Positions 1 to 7,916 of a stretch of 64,000 nucleotides of DNA are shown one piece after another. The stretch's first letter is position 1; each line of letters starts with the position of its first letter. The stretch comes from Lachnospiraceae bacterium (GTDB lineage Bacteria; Bacillota; Clostridia; Lachnospirales; Lachnospiraceae), in contig JAETRI010000009.1 of NCBI GenBank assembly GCA_021770245.1, positions 1-64,000 of the forward strand. Direction: 5' to 3'. The position numbers and the translations under genes were made by a program. Under the pieces are notes generated by a model that saw nothing but the letters and a program-made list of their open reading frames with translations, made no database searches and was not told the origin of the DNA.

Positions 1-112
1 CACCCCTGCCCTGCCCCGCGGAGCGTGATGATCGCAGAGGGGACCATCACGCTCCGCGGGGCAGGGCCGGGGTGGCGCAGGGGCTGCAGGGCCGTTCCTG
101 CGTTTGTCCTGG
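1..112. repeat. Palindromic intergenic repeat, family A, copy 1 (cut by window start)
   Basis: Perfect 22-bp inverted arms at 9-30 and 45-66 around a 14-nt loop, with outer arms CACCCC (1-6) and GGGGTG (69-74). The right end reads GGCCGTTCCTGCGTTTGTCC, which recurs at the right end of copies near 1494, 35590, 49686 and 54181. It lies just past the 3' end of the SGNH-like gene. The left part is outside the window. Confidence 0.75.
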
Positions 113-127
113 GCAGGATAGAAGGCT

Positions 128-1267
128 TTATTCCATGCCGAAAATGGCCTTGGCGAATCTGGCCGCAACGCGCTCCCGGCCCGTGCGGTTGAGACGATAG
201 CCGTCCGTCAGACATTCCTGTGCGGCGCTCTGTGTGATGGTGCCGTAATAGTTGTCCAGGATGCTCACGCCGTTTGCCATGGCCGTATCCACCTCGTATT
301 GAACGTAATCGGGCAGCACACCGTTGCCCAGATTCGTCTTGTCCCCGTCGATGAGACTGCCGTTTTCATCCTCATAGGATCCGTAGGCAGGAGAGAGGAT
401 AACGATGCGGATATAAGGATAGGTCTGTTTGATCTGGGCAATGGAGGCGTTCAGAGCGCCGGCCCAGGTCAACAGGTTGATATCGTTATTTAAGTCCACG
501 AGGGAACGGCCGTCCCGGTAATCGTTCAGGTCATACATCATGACGATCATGTCCACCGTGGAAAAGTCCACATTTTTCAGGGTATCCAATGCCGCTCTGG
601 CAATATCCTGCCCCTGCGTAAGCTGATTGACCGCATGTTCCATCAGCGTATAGTCTCCTCCACAGAGGGATGCGGTGACCAGGTACAAGCTGAGCGCATC
701 CAGGGGATAGGAATCCGAATACTCCTGGTACTTCATGGAAATACAGGAATTGGGAAAGGCACAGTTATACACCGTGGCGTCACATTTGGAGGCGATCAGC
801 TCCGCCAGACCTTCAGGCCCCCGATCGTCGGAGAAGGGATCATTTCCGAGGCAGAGGATGGTGGTAATCCCGTCGTCTTCGCGTCCTTCCAGGAGCTTCC
901 TGTCCAGCGGCTGAATATAGTCCAGCGCCTCCGTTTCATATTCGGTGGAGTCTGCGTTGGGATCATATCCCGAATCCTTGCCGATGTTCCACAGGATCAG
1001 GCGGATCAGGGCATAGAGTACCATCAGGACGATGATGCCGATGAGGACGAGATGGACGGTGGATTCCTTCGGACGCCTGCCTGCCTTCCTTCTGCGGGAA
1101 GGGCGGCGGGAAGAAACGCGCCGTCCGGAGAGGCGCCGCTTTCCGGTATTTTTTTTCTTCCTCTTCGGCGGACCGGCTTTGGCAGTGCTGTCCTCCGGGA
1201 CGGATTCGTCCTCGGAAATCAGCAGGTCTTTTTCCTCCGGGTCGGAGGTATGGTCGATTTCGTTCAT
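128..1267 (-). CDS. Membrane-anchored SGNH-hydrolase-like protein with degenerate active site
   Basis: A 379-residue protein. Residues 1-70 are cytoplasmic and very rich in Lys and Arg, followed by one membrane segment at about 73-95 and an extracytoplasmic SGNH-type domain. Blocks of the fold are visible (LCLGNDPFSDDRG as block I, MYDLNDY as the N-D block, DGYRLNRTGR as block V). However, the usual GDS serine is not present in block I, and the usual DxxH histidine position in block V is Arg. SGNH proteins of this layout often edit acyl groups on wall polysaccharides. Here loss of the nucleophile and His suggests a non-catalytic role or a shifted active site. It is transcribed alone toward the window start. 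The fold is fairly sure; the activity is not. Confidence 0.7.
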   Translation of the reverse strand: MNEIDHTSDPEEKDLLISEDESVPEDSTAKAGPPKRKKKNTGKRRLSGRRVSSRRPSRRRKAGRRPKESTVHLVLIGIIVLMVLYALIRLILWNIGKDSGYDPNADSTEYETEALDYIQPLDRKLLEGREDDGITTILCLGNDPFSDDRGPEGLAELIASKCDATVYNCAFPNSCISMKYQEYSDSYPLDALSLYLVTASLCGGDYTLMEHAVNQLTQGQDIARAALDTLKNVDFSTVDMIVMMYDLNDYRDGRSLVDLNNDINLLTWAGALNASIAQIKQTYPYIRIVILSPAYGSYEDENGSLIDGDKTNLGNGVLPDYVQYEVDTAMANGVSILDNYYGTITQSAAQECLTDGYRLNRTGRERVAARFAKAIFGME

Positions 1268-1366
1268 AGGCCCTCCCGTTCTTGTTCGTAGATCCGTGCT
1301 GGTTACAAGATTGCTCCTATCTTAGCATAGCCGGAAAGGCATTTCAAGTTATAATCCTTCTACGGT

Positions 1367-1494
1367 CAGGACAAACACATGAATGGCCCTGCGGCCCCTG
1401 CGCCACCCCTGCCCGTCCCCGAGGCGTGTGATGATCCATCGGGGACGGGCAGGGGTGGCGCAGGGGCCGCAGGGCCATTCATGTGTTTGTCCTG
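1367..1494. repeat. Large perfect palindrome, family A, copy 2
   Basis: Perfect 56-bp inverted arms (1367-1422 and 1439-1494) around a 16-nt loop. The outer ends read CAGGACAAACACATGAATGG and its complement. It sits between two minus-strand genes, 3 bp past the stop of the upstream one. There is no T-run, so it is not a typical intrinsic terminator, although RNA from it would fold into a very stable rod. It shares end sequence with the other family A copies. Confidence 0.85.
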
Positions 1495-1497
1495 TTT

Positions 1498-2250
1498 CTA
1501 CGGCGCAACGATGGAATCTTCGTTCTGCCTTAATTCATCATATAATTGGTCTATTTGTTTATACACGTCATCTTCGCTGATTTTATTGTTTAAATATTCC
1601 AGCTCAATTTCTATAATTCTGCGCGCCCGTTTAAAATCAAAAGACATTTTGGATAAATGATTTACCATCTCCTGTATATTTTCCGAATCGTCAATTCCGG
1701 ACTTTTGCATGGTGAAATTCATTCTGCAATCAATAAGCGCGCTGTAACTGTATCTGGATATCGTATATTGATAAGGCGAGTCAGTCAATAACATATCAAG
1801 CGACGATACCGGTGATATGGGATAGACTTTCATGGTTTCAAATAATTTTTCCGGATCGGAGGGCTCCTCGACGTCCATTGATATTTCCCCGACGTCCGAT
1901 TCTTCCATCCCTATTTCCGCTTTCACACCGGAATCCATATCCATTCCTGATATCGCTTCATTCAAAAGATTTATTTTTGTATCTAATTCTGTGAGTAAAA
2001 CATCTTCCAAAAATTCGATTGTCCACTTTTCTTCCTGCCGTATCGTATTAAAATTTGTAAAAGTGATCGCGGTAGTAATACCCAAAAAAGCAACCATCGT
2101 ATTGACAAGATAATCGTTAAAATTATTATTTGAAAGTACTTCCAATGTTTTCTTTAAGCTTGCCGCCCTGCAGTTATCAAAGCTTTTTCCTCTAATAAAA
2201 CAAAGGAAAGCCCCAAGAATAAATATAATAACAGTTATCGCAATCAACAT
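1498..2250 (-). CDS. Unknown membrane protein with cytoplasmic acidic domain
   Basis: 250 residues from the ATG at 2250, chosen because AAAGGAG lies 7 nt upstream; an earlier in-frame ATG at 2292 has no such site. One hydrophobic segment at the N-terminus (LIAITVIIFILGAFLCF) and a second at about 45-62 (NTMVAFLGITTAITF) are followed by a charged, helix-rich domain containing an acidic stretch near residues 100-130. I recognise no family. It is AT-richer than its neighbours, which suggests transfer. The stop codon nearly touches the family A palindrome. It is probably a single-gene unit. Confidence 0.65.
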   Translation of the reverse strand: MLIAITVIIFILGAFLCFIRGKSFDNCRAASLKKTLEVLSNNNFNDYLVNTMVAFLGITTAITFTNFNTIRQEEKWTIEFLEDVLLTELDTKINLLNEAISGMDMDSGVKAEIGMEESDVGEISMDVEEPSDPEKLFETMKVYPISPVSSLDMLLTDSPYQYTISRYSYSALIDCRMNFTMQKSGIDDSENIQEMVNHLSKMSFDFKRARRIIEIELEYLNNKISEDDVYKQIDQLYDELRQNEDSIVAP

Positions 2251-2305
2251 TTGTTTTCTCCTTTGTATTTTATAATTGCATCCCGACCGCAATATGGTTA
2301 GAATA

Positions 2306-2410
2306 GATTAAAAAATAAGCCTGATGGTTTATTTTTCAATCGCCATTTGCACCGCAGGCGGCCCAAATCGAATCGCAGATGCGAAATCGCATGCGCGTAT
2401 TTCGCATCGC
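2306..2410. repeat. Composite two-hairpin intergenic repeat, family C, copy 1
   Basis: A first hairpin pairs GATTAAAAAATAA with TTTATTTTTCAATC, and a second pairs GCAGATGCGAAAT with ATTTCGCATCGC. About 100 bp are nearly identical to 40164-40267, where a group II intron follows directly. This copy is uninterrupted and continues into another GC hairpin (2411-2434). It lies between divergent genes, upstream of the SMR pair. Confidence 0.75.
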
Positions 2411-2505
2411 CAAGCCGCAGAGGATGCGGCTTGGATGTTGATGTCCCGTTTTCCGGCTCCGTCTTAGCCGGCTGCCGGAACGGGAGAGAATCGAGGTTAC
2501 CGTAT

Positions 2506-2874
2506 ATGAAGAAAAAAATATCTCTGAAGGATATCCTGATGCTGCAGGCCGTAATCGTCATCTATACCCTTTCCGGTGTGTTCGCCAAGCTGGCCAGCGG
2601 AAAGGAGCCCTTGTCCGCCGGTTTCCTGCTGCTCTACGGGGCGGAGCTGGCGGTGCTGGGGATCTACGCCCTGTTATGGCAGCAAATGATCAAAAGGTTT
2701 GAACTTTCCGTAGCGTATGCGAACCGGGCAATGGCGCTGTTGTGGTCGATGGTGTGGGCACTCCTCTTTTTCCACGACAGGATCAGCCTGAAAAATGTGT
2801 GCGGCATATTGCTGGTGATTGTGGGCACGGTGATCATAAACGGCGCGCAGGAGGAGGTGCGGGATGGTAAATGA
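2506..2874 (+). CDS. SMR/EamA-type half-transporter, subunit 1
   Basis: 122 residues from the ATG at 2506, with a GAGG about 10 nt upstream; the longer upstream frame runs through repeat sequence and is unlikely. Four hydrophobic segments are visible (about 10-26, 38-55, 66-88 and 95-113), as in small multidrug resistance proteins and the ArnE/ArnF undecaprenyl-aminoarabinose flippase pair. It overlaps the next, homologous gene by 11 bp, so the two probably form a heterodimer. Nearby polysaccharide genes suggest a lipid-linked sugar flippase, but drug or small-molecule export is equally compatible. Confidence 0.8.
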   Translation: MKKKISLKDILMLQAVIVIYTLSGVFAKLASGKEPLSAGFLLLYGAELAVLGIYALLWQQMIKRFELSVAYANRAMALLWSMVWALLFFHDRISLKNVCGILLVIVGTVIINGAQEEVRDGK

Positions 2875-3211
2875 GAAAACGGTCTATTATCTGTTCCTGC
2901 TGGCGGGGGTGGCGGCAGCCTCCTTTTCCCAGGTACTCCTGAAAAAGGGATCCATGGGTGAATATTCCTCTTTTTTGCGGGAGTACCTGAACCCATGGGT
3001 GATAGGTGGGTATCTGCTGCTGCTGGTGTGCACCGTCCTGAATCTGTGCGGCCTGCGCGGGCTGTCCTATTTGAGCGGGCCTGTAATAGAATCTTTCGGC
3101 TATATTTTTGTTTTGCTTCTCGGAAGATTTTTCTTCGGAGAACGTATTACAGGGCGGAAACTCGCAGGCGTTGGCTGTATTCTGGCAGGGCTGCTTGTTT
3201 ATTATCTGTAG
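2864..3211 (+). CDS. SMR/EamA-type half-transporter, subunit 2
   Basis: 115 residues with four membrane segments and the end-of-helix signature FFFGERITGRKLAGVG typical of EamA/SMR proteins. The ATG at 2864 lies inside the end of subunit 1, preceded by GGAGGTG, so translation is coupled. Paired, overlapping SMR genes usually encode obligate heterodimers inserted in opposite orientations (known for EbrAB and ArnEF). The substrate is unknown. Its last 65 bp overlap the convergent zinc-ribbon gene. Confidence 0.8.
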   Translation: MVNEKTVYYLFLLAGVAAASFSQVLLKKGSMGEYSSFLREYLNPWVIGGYLLLLVCTVLNLCGLRGLSYLSGPVIESFGYIFVLLLGRFFFGERITGRKLAGVGCILAGLLVYYL

Positions 3212-3473
3212 GAGCGGCCTTGGGAGCATCCTGCATGGATCGAAACCATTTGCTGTAACGATGCATCCGGTATTCCACGGATAATTCCACGAGGCCGGTT
3301 TCACTGGCGCATTTTTCCTTCAGGGCAGCGCGTTCGGGCCGGCCCAGGTTCACATATTTTATGTAGGAAATGGCGAGTTCTGTCAGCTTTCCGCTGCAGG
3401 CGGGACAGTAGACTTTGTGGCCGTTGAGGATATGGATTCGACGGCAATACTTACAATAATGGATGTACATCAT
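3147..3473 (-). CDS. Small zinc-ribbon protein
   Basis: 108 residues. An N-terminal ribbon has two Cys pairs, CKYC at about 7-10 and CPAC at about 23-26, and is followed by a basic helical tail. The start at 3473 has AAGGAG about 9 nt upstream; an ATG one codon later is possible. The 3' end overlaps the convergent SMR gene by 65 bp. Small zinc-ribbon proteins of this kind are common in Clostridia and have no firm function. Coding is supported by the ribosome site and the intact Cys pairs. Confidence 0.65.
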   Translation of the reverse strand: MMYIHYCKYCRRIHILNGHKVYCPACSGKLTELAISYIKYVNLGRPERAALKEKCASETGLVELSVEYRMHRYSKWFRSMQDAPKAAPTDNKQAALPEYSQRLRVSAL

Positions 3474-3614
3474 GGCGTATCACTCCTTTTCTTCTTTTAT
3501 TTGTTTTCATTCTGTCATATTCTGCCGGATTTAGCAACGAAAGGAATTCGACAAAAAGGGCAAATCTTAAGAGAATATTAAGAAGGAAAAAGGCCAAAAG
3601 GAAGGGAGCGGAGG

Positions 3615-3644
3615 TTGAAGAAGGAAAGCGCATTGTGGTATACT
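3615..3644 (+). promoter_or_regulatory. Promoter of the GH25 lysozyme gene
   Basis: TTGAAG (3615-3620), 18-bp spacer, TATACT (3639-3644). The -10 context TGTGGTATACTGT is very like those at 7819 and 19308, so these three promoters may share a sigma factor and strength. Confidence 0.6.
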
Positions 3645-3747
3645 GTCGTGTACGGCAGCCGTCCGGCGGCTGTTTTTACAGGGAAACAGGCCTGTTTTGC
3701 TTCAGGCCGAAACATGTTCTGGCGGTTTTGATGTGATGGAGATAAAA

Positions 3748-6700
3748 ATGTCTGACAGGGTACAGGATTCAAAAAAGGATCGGGAAGAAGGGCCGGATAT
3801 GTCGAACCGGCGCGATGAATTATTGTGGGAAATCAGTGAGGATGATTATGAAGAAACCCGGGATCTGGCGGAAGCAGCCGCCCGGATTGCCGAAATGGAG
3901 GCCGTCCGTCCGGCGGATGGGATGCGCCGGACAGGGATGAGCCCGGTTTCGGACGATAGAGAAAGAGAAGACAAGCGCGCGGAGGAGGCACGCCGGCAGG
4001 AGGCGGCCAGGCGCATCCGGGCCAGAGAAGAGCGGATCCGCAGCATGGATGAGTATGGCCGGGGGGAAGAGTATCCCGAAGAAGAAAGGGAGCATTCCCG
4101 CAGACGGGAAGAGTATCCCGAAGAAGAAAGGGGCCGTTCCCGTAAGCGGGAGGATTATCCCGGAGAAGAAAGGGAGCGTTCCCGTAAGAGGGAGGATTAT
4201 CCCGGAGAAGAAAGGGAGTATTCCCGTAGGCGGGAGACTTATCCCGAAGAAGAAAGAGAGTATTCTCGGAGCCGGGAAGAGTATCCCGGGAAAGAAAGGG
4301 AGCGTTCCCGTAAGAGGGAGAATTATCCCGGAGAAGAAAGCGAGCATTCCCGGAGACTGGAGGATTATCCCGAAGAAGAAAGGGGCCGTTCCCGTAAGCG
4401 GGAGGATTACCCCGGAGAAGAAAGGGAGCGTTCCCGGAGACGGGAGGATTATTCCGAAGAAGAAAGAGGCCATGCCTCTGCAGAGGAAGAATATAACCGG
4501 ACCGGAGAATCAGGGATACCGAAGACCAGGGGGCGCGTGTCGGATCCGGGGCGGAAGGACAGGGCCGGAAGCGCGCGCCGGTCTTCCGAAGAGCCGGACT
4601 ATGAAGAAACGGGCAGACGCAGAAGAAGCAGGGAATATACGGATGCAGGGGAGCGGGACGGCAAAAAGGCCCGCCGCCCTTCGCAGCGGGAGCGGTATGC
4701 CCGGGATTGGGAGGACCGGGAACCGGACAGACGCGCTTCGTCCGGAAAGCGCCCGTCCGGGAAAAAACAGGAGAATCCCATTCTGGCCTTTTGGAACGGC
4801 CTGCAGACCATGGATAAAGTGGTGGGATTTACGGGAATCGCGGTATGTTTGTTCGCCGTAGTCACATTTGTCGTGGTGGCGGGAGCGAAAGGAACGGAAA
4901 AACAGGTAGAGGCCTTCGCACAGGTGGGAGAAAGCATGTCCCAGATCACCGTGGCCGGGGAGGGCACCTTCCTGGCGGTGGCGGATGCCCATATGGCGAG
5001 ACAGCAGGCCGTCGAAGACGTGGAACAGCAGCAGGAGGAGGAAACCTACGAGGAAGTGGAGGATAACTCCGACGTACAGGTGGGTCTGAATATGACCTCC
5101 GTGGAAAAGGATCTGAAAATTAAGTTCGTGAACAGAAAGACGGGCAAATTGGTCCCCCATGTGGATTTCCGGGTGGAGATCAAGGGGCCTGACAAGACCT
5201 GGCAGGAGACGGACACGGACAAGGACGGAATCATTTATCTGACGGGACTGACAGGCGGGAATTATACGGTACGCATCGTGGGACCGGAAAATCCTGCGGG
5301 GTACGTCCTGCCCGTGGATGCCCAGAGCGTGACGGTGAAGGGGCAGATCGAATTTAAAAAGATAGACGTCAGCGACGAGATCAAGAGCGAATCGGAGGTC
5401 AATGCGGCTAAGGAAGACACGCAGGTAAAGATCCCGGTGGAATCCGTGATCCAGGATTCCGTGGAATGGGTCGAGTCCACCAAGACGCCAATAAACGGAG
5501 ACGAAAACGCTTACGTGGAGATTAAAAAGGAAGACATTCCCGATCCCGCGGCCGTTGCCGGCCGGGAATATGCCCTGTTCGCAGGGATGAAGAGCCGGAC
5601 GGACAGGGAAAACGAATCGGAACGAAGGGTTCTGACTCTTTCCGATACGACCCCGGTCCGGCAGGACCGGACCCAGACGGAAGGGCCGGATTCCCCTACG
5701 GAATCCTCCTCCGAGGAGCCGCCTTCTTCGCAGGAGCCGTCATCCACGGAACCGTCCTCTTCGCAGGAGCCGTCGTCCGAGGAACCGTCTTCTTCGCAGG
5801 AGCCGTCGTCCACGGAACCGTCCTCCTCGCAGGAGCCGTCGTCCACGGAATCTTCCTCCACGCCAAAGCCGGAAACGGTGAAGGTAACGGGCATCTCGCC
5901 CAGCGCCACCGCCGTCACCGTGAAGGTGGGAGAGTCGGTGACCCTGACGGCCAGCGTCATTCCTTCCAATGCCACCGACCAGACGGTGAATTGGAAATCC
6001 GGCGATACTGCCGTTGCAACGGTGAACGCCGGGACCATAACGGGAAAAAGCGTGGGAAGTACGACGATTACGGCGGAATCCCCGGACGGCCCTTTTGCGA
6101 CGATCAAGGTGACCGTATCCGCAGCCACGGTTGAGGTTCAGAAGATCAACATAACGGGCGGGACCAGCATTTCCGTGGGCGGGACGCTGAAGCTGACGGC
6201 GGCTCCGGTTCCCGAGAATGCGGCCCTGGGCAGCGTCACGTGGACGAGCGGCAGCACGGGCGTGGCTACCGTAGACAGCACCGGGCTGGTGAAGGGGATC
6301 GCCGCGGGAAGCGCGGTTATCACCGCAAAAGCCGCAAACGGCGTGGCGGGAACGGTGACGGTTACCGTTGTGGCAGGAAAATCCCTTACCGTAAAGGAGA
6401 TGACGCTCTCGGCCGGGGAGACGAAGAAGGCGGATTATGGCGCCACGGGGGAGATCGCCAAGACCACCTTTTCCATTGAAAACACCAAATTCGCCACCAT
6501 AGACGCCAACGGGAACATCAAAGCGATCCGGGCGGGCGAGACAAAATATACCGTAACGGTGAAATACCGCGACGGAAGCACCATGAGCGATACGAAGAAG
6601 CTGACCGTCAAAGCGGCCAGCGTATCGGGAATTACCCTGGACAAGACCAGCGTTACGCTGAAGGTGGGCGAATCCCTGAAGCTGAATCCGAAGATCGAAA

Positions 6701-7755
6701 CCGGCGGATACACCGGATGCCTGTGGTACACCTCGGATAAGGCGATCGTTTCCGTGGAAGAGCACGGAAACGGCACCATCAAGGCGTTAAAACCCGGCAA
6801 AGTGACCATCACGGCCTGCAGTTCGGAGGATACCTCCAAGAAAGCGACCTGTGAGGTCACCGTGGTATCGGATAAAGATCCGAAGGCGGATACCACCACG
6901 CCGCTCAAGGACAAAAACGGCAACAGGCTCTATTATAAGGACGCCAACGGTAAATATGTGGAGGCCGTAGTCGCGGACTATTATAAATATAATGTATTCT
7001 ACAGATTAAAGGACAATGTGGAATATAAATATACAGGCTGGCAGAACATAGACGGCAAGAGATACTTTTTTGACAAAAACGGAAACAAGGTAACGGGCGA
7101 ACAGACCATCCAGGGCGTGAAATACACCTTTGGCAGCGACGGGGCCCTGAATGCGGGATCCGGTGTGCTCGGCATCGACGTATCCCGGCACAATGGGAAT
7201 ATCAACTGGACGGAGGTAAAGAATTCCGGTGTGTCCTTCGTGATTATCCGCTGCGGCTACCGCGGGTCGGCCACGGGAGCGATGATCGAGGATCAGAAAT
7301 TCCGGACGAACATCCAGGGCGCCACGTCGGCCGGGCTGAAGGTGGGTATCTACTTCTTTTCCCAGGCGGTAAACCGGGTGGAAGCTGTGGAAGAAGCCTC
7401 CATGACCATTGATTTGATTAAAAACTATAAAATTTCTTATCCCGTATTCCTGGATGTGGAAGCCGCAGGCGGCCGGGCAGACGGGATCGATGCGGGAACC
7501 AGGACAGAAATCATCAATGCCTACTGCCGGACCATGCAGGACAGCGGGTACACTGCAGGCGTCTATGCCAATAAAACCTGGCTGGGCTCTAAAATGAGCG
7601 TGGGAAGCCTCGGAAGCTGCAAGATCTGGCTGGCCCAGTACGCCGCCGCGCCCTCCTATAACGGCAGATATGAGATGTGGCAGTATTCCTCCAAAGGGAG
7701 GATTGGCGGGATCAGCGGGGACGTGGACTTAAACATCAGTTATCTCGGTTATTGA
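3748..7755 (+). CDS. Large membrane-anchored GH25 lysozyme with Big2 and wall-binding repeats
   Basis: 1335 residues from the ATG at 3748 (GGAG 6 nt upstream; in-frame ATGs at 3697 and 3736 are less well placed). Order of parts: cytoplasmic charged region with ten 14-residue Arg/Glu/Ser repeats (about 107-246); one membrane segment (about 357-380); a Glu/Gln-rich coil; an SpaA/prealbumin-like domain (about 444-540); a Ser-Glu-Pro linker (about 650-710); three or four Big2-like immunoglobulin domains (about 711-1040); choline-binding-like Tyr/Trp repeats (KYTGWQNIDGKRYFFD); and a C-terminal GH25 muramidase (about 1140-1335) with LGIDVSRHNG and FLDVEA carrying the expected acidic residues. It should cut peptidoglycan outside the membrane while anchored, just upstream of the polysaccharide locus. 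The fold and catalytic class are clear; the role of the cytoplasmic repeats is unknown. Confidence 0.92.
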   Translation: MSDRVQDSKKDREEGPDMSNRRDELLWEISEDDYEETRDLAEAAARIAEMEAVRPADGMRRTGMSPVSDDREREDKRAEEARRQEAARRIRAREERIRSMDEYGRGEEYPEEEREHSRRREEYPEEERGRSRKREDYPGEERERSRKREDYPGEEREYSRRRETYPEEEREYSRSREEYPGKERERSRKRENYPGEESEHSRRLEDYPEEERGRSRKREDYPGEERERSRRREDYSEEERGHASAEEEYNRTGESGIPKTRGRVSDPGRKDRAGSARRSSEEPDYEETGRRRRSREYTDAGERDGKKARRPSQRERYARDWEDREPDRRASSGKRPSGKKQENPILAFWNGLQTMDKVVGFTGIAVCLFAVVTFVVVAGAKGTEKQVEAFAQVGESMSQITVAGEGTFLAVADAHMARQQAVEDVEQQQEEETYEEVEDNSDVQVGLNMTSVEKDLKIKFVNRKTGKLVPHVDFRVEIKGPDKTWQETDTDKDGIIYLTGLTGGNYTVRIVGPENPAGYVLPVDAQSVTVKGQIEFKKIDVSDEIKSESEVNAAKEDTQVKIPVESVIQDSVEWVESTKTPINGDENAYVEIKKEDIPDPAAVAGREYALFAGMKSRTDRENESERRVLTLSDTTPVRQDRTQTEGPDSPTESSSEEPPSSQEPSSTEPSSSQEPSSEEPSSSQEPSSTEPSSSQEPSSTESSSTPKPETVKVTGISPSATAVTVKVGESVTLTASVIPSNATDQTVNWKSGDTAVATVNAGTITGKSVGSTTITAESPDGPFATIKVTVSAATVEVQKINITGGTSISVGGTLKLTAAPVPENAALGSVTWTSGSTGVATVDSTGLVKGIAAGSAVITAKAANGVAGTVTVTVVAGKSLTVKEMTLSAGETKKADYGATGEIAKTTFSIENTKFATIDANGNIKAIRAGETKYTVTVKYRDGSTMSDTKKLTVKAASVSGITLDKTSVTLKVGESLKLNPKIETGGYTGCLWYTSDKAIVSVEEHGNGTIKALKPGKVTITACSSEDTSKKATCEVTVVSDKDPKADTTTPLKDKNGNRLYYKDANGKYVEAVVADYYKYNVFYRLKDNVEYKYTGWQNIDGKRYFFDKNGNKVTGEQTIQGVKYTFGSDGALNAGSGVLGIDVSRHNGNINWTEVKNSGVSFVIIRCGYRGSATGAMIEDQKFRTNIQGATSAGLKVGIYFFSQAVNRVEAVEEASMTIDLIKNYKISYPVFLDVEAAGGRADGIDAGTRTEIINAYCRTMQDSGYTAGVYANKTWLGSKMSVGSLGSCKIWLAQYAAAPSYNGRYEMWQYSSKGRIGGISGDVDLNISYLGY
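4066..4485 (+). repeat. Ten tandem 42-bp coding repeats (14-residue units)
   Basis: Units follow the pattern E(E/D)YPxEERxxSRxR, in frame within the cytoplasmic part of the GH25 protein. The last unit is degenerate. The biased codons also leave other frames open here, which explains spurious overlapping frames on both strands. Confidence 0.9.
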
Positions 7756-7795
7756 CGGTAATGATGTCCGAATCAATTAAATATGGAAACCCTTA

Positions 7796-7824
7796 TTGGT
7801 AATTCAGGAATTTTGTGGTATACT
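7796..7824 (+). promoter_or_regulatory. Promoter of the dTDP-rhamnose/polysaccharide operon
   Basis: TTGGTA (7796-7801), exactly 17 bp, TATACT (7819-7824). It is the only good promoter between the lysozyme gene and rfbB and probably drives rfbB onward. Confidence 0.65.
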
Positions 7825-7886
7825 ATGTGAATATTGAGGCCAGCAGCGGCAGTCTGCGCTTTTTTGGCGGAAAATAAGTCGTACAG

Positions 7887-7916
7887 GCCGCCCCGGGCGG
7901 CAGAATGAGAGGAAAG
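7887..7916 (+). promoter_or_regulatory. Hairpin-15 leader module of rfbB
   Basis: GCCGCC (7887-7892), loop, GGCGGC (7896-7901), then 15 nt AGAATGAGAGGAAAG and the ATG at 7917. This is one of a set of leaders with identical geometry. It argues that the ATG at 7905 inside the leader is not the start. Confidence 0.75.

Noticed and set aside
2298..2561. Minus-strand ORF upstream of the SMR gene
   Set aside because: It runs through the family C repeat and the SMR start region and lacks a ribosome site.
3147..3211. Overlap of the zinc-ribbon gene with the SMR gene as evidence that one is false
   Set aside because: Both have strong ribosome sites and recognisable features; a 65-bp convergent overlap is acceptable.
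3820..4861. Long open frames on both strands over the GH25 repeat region
   Set aside because: They arise from the 42-bp repeat and its GC-rich codons; the plus frame of the lysozyme has the ribosome site, domains and continuity.
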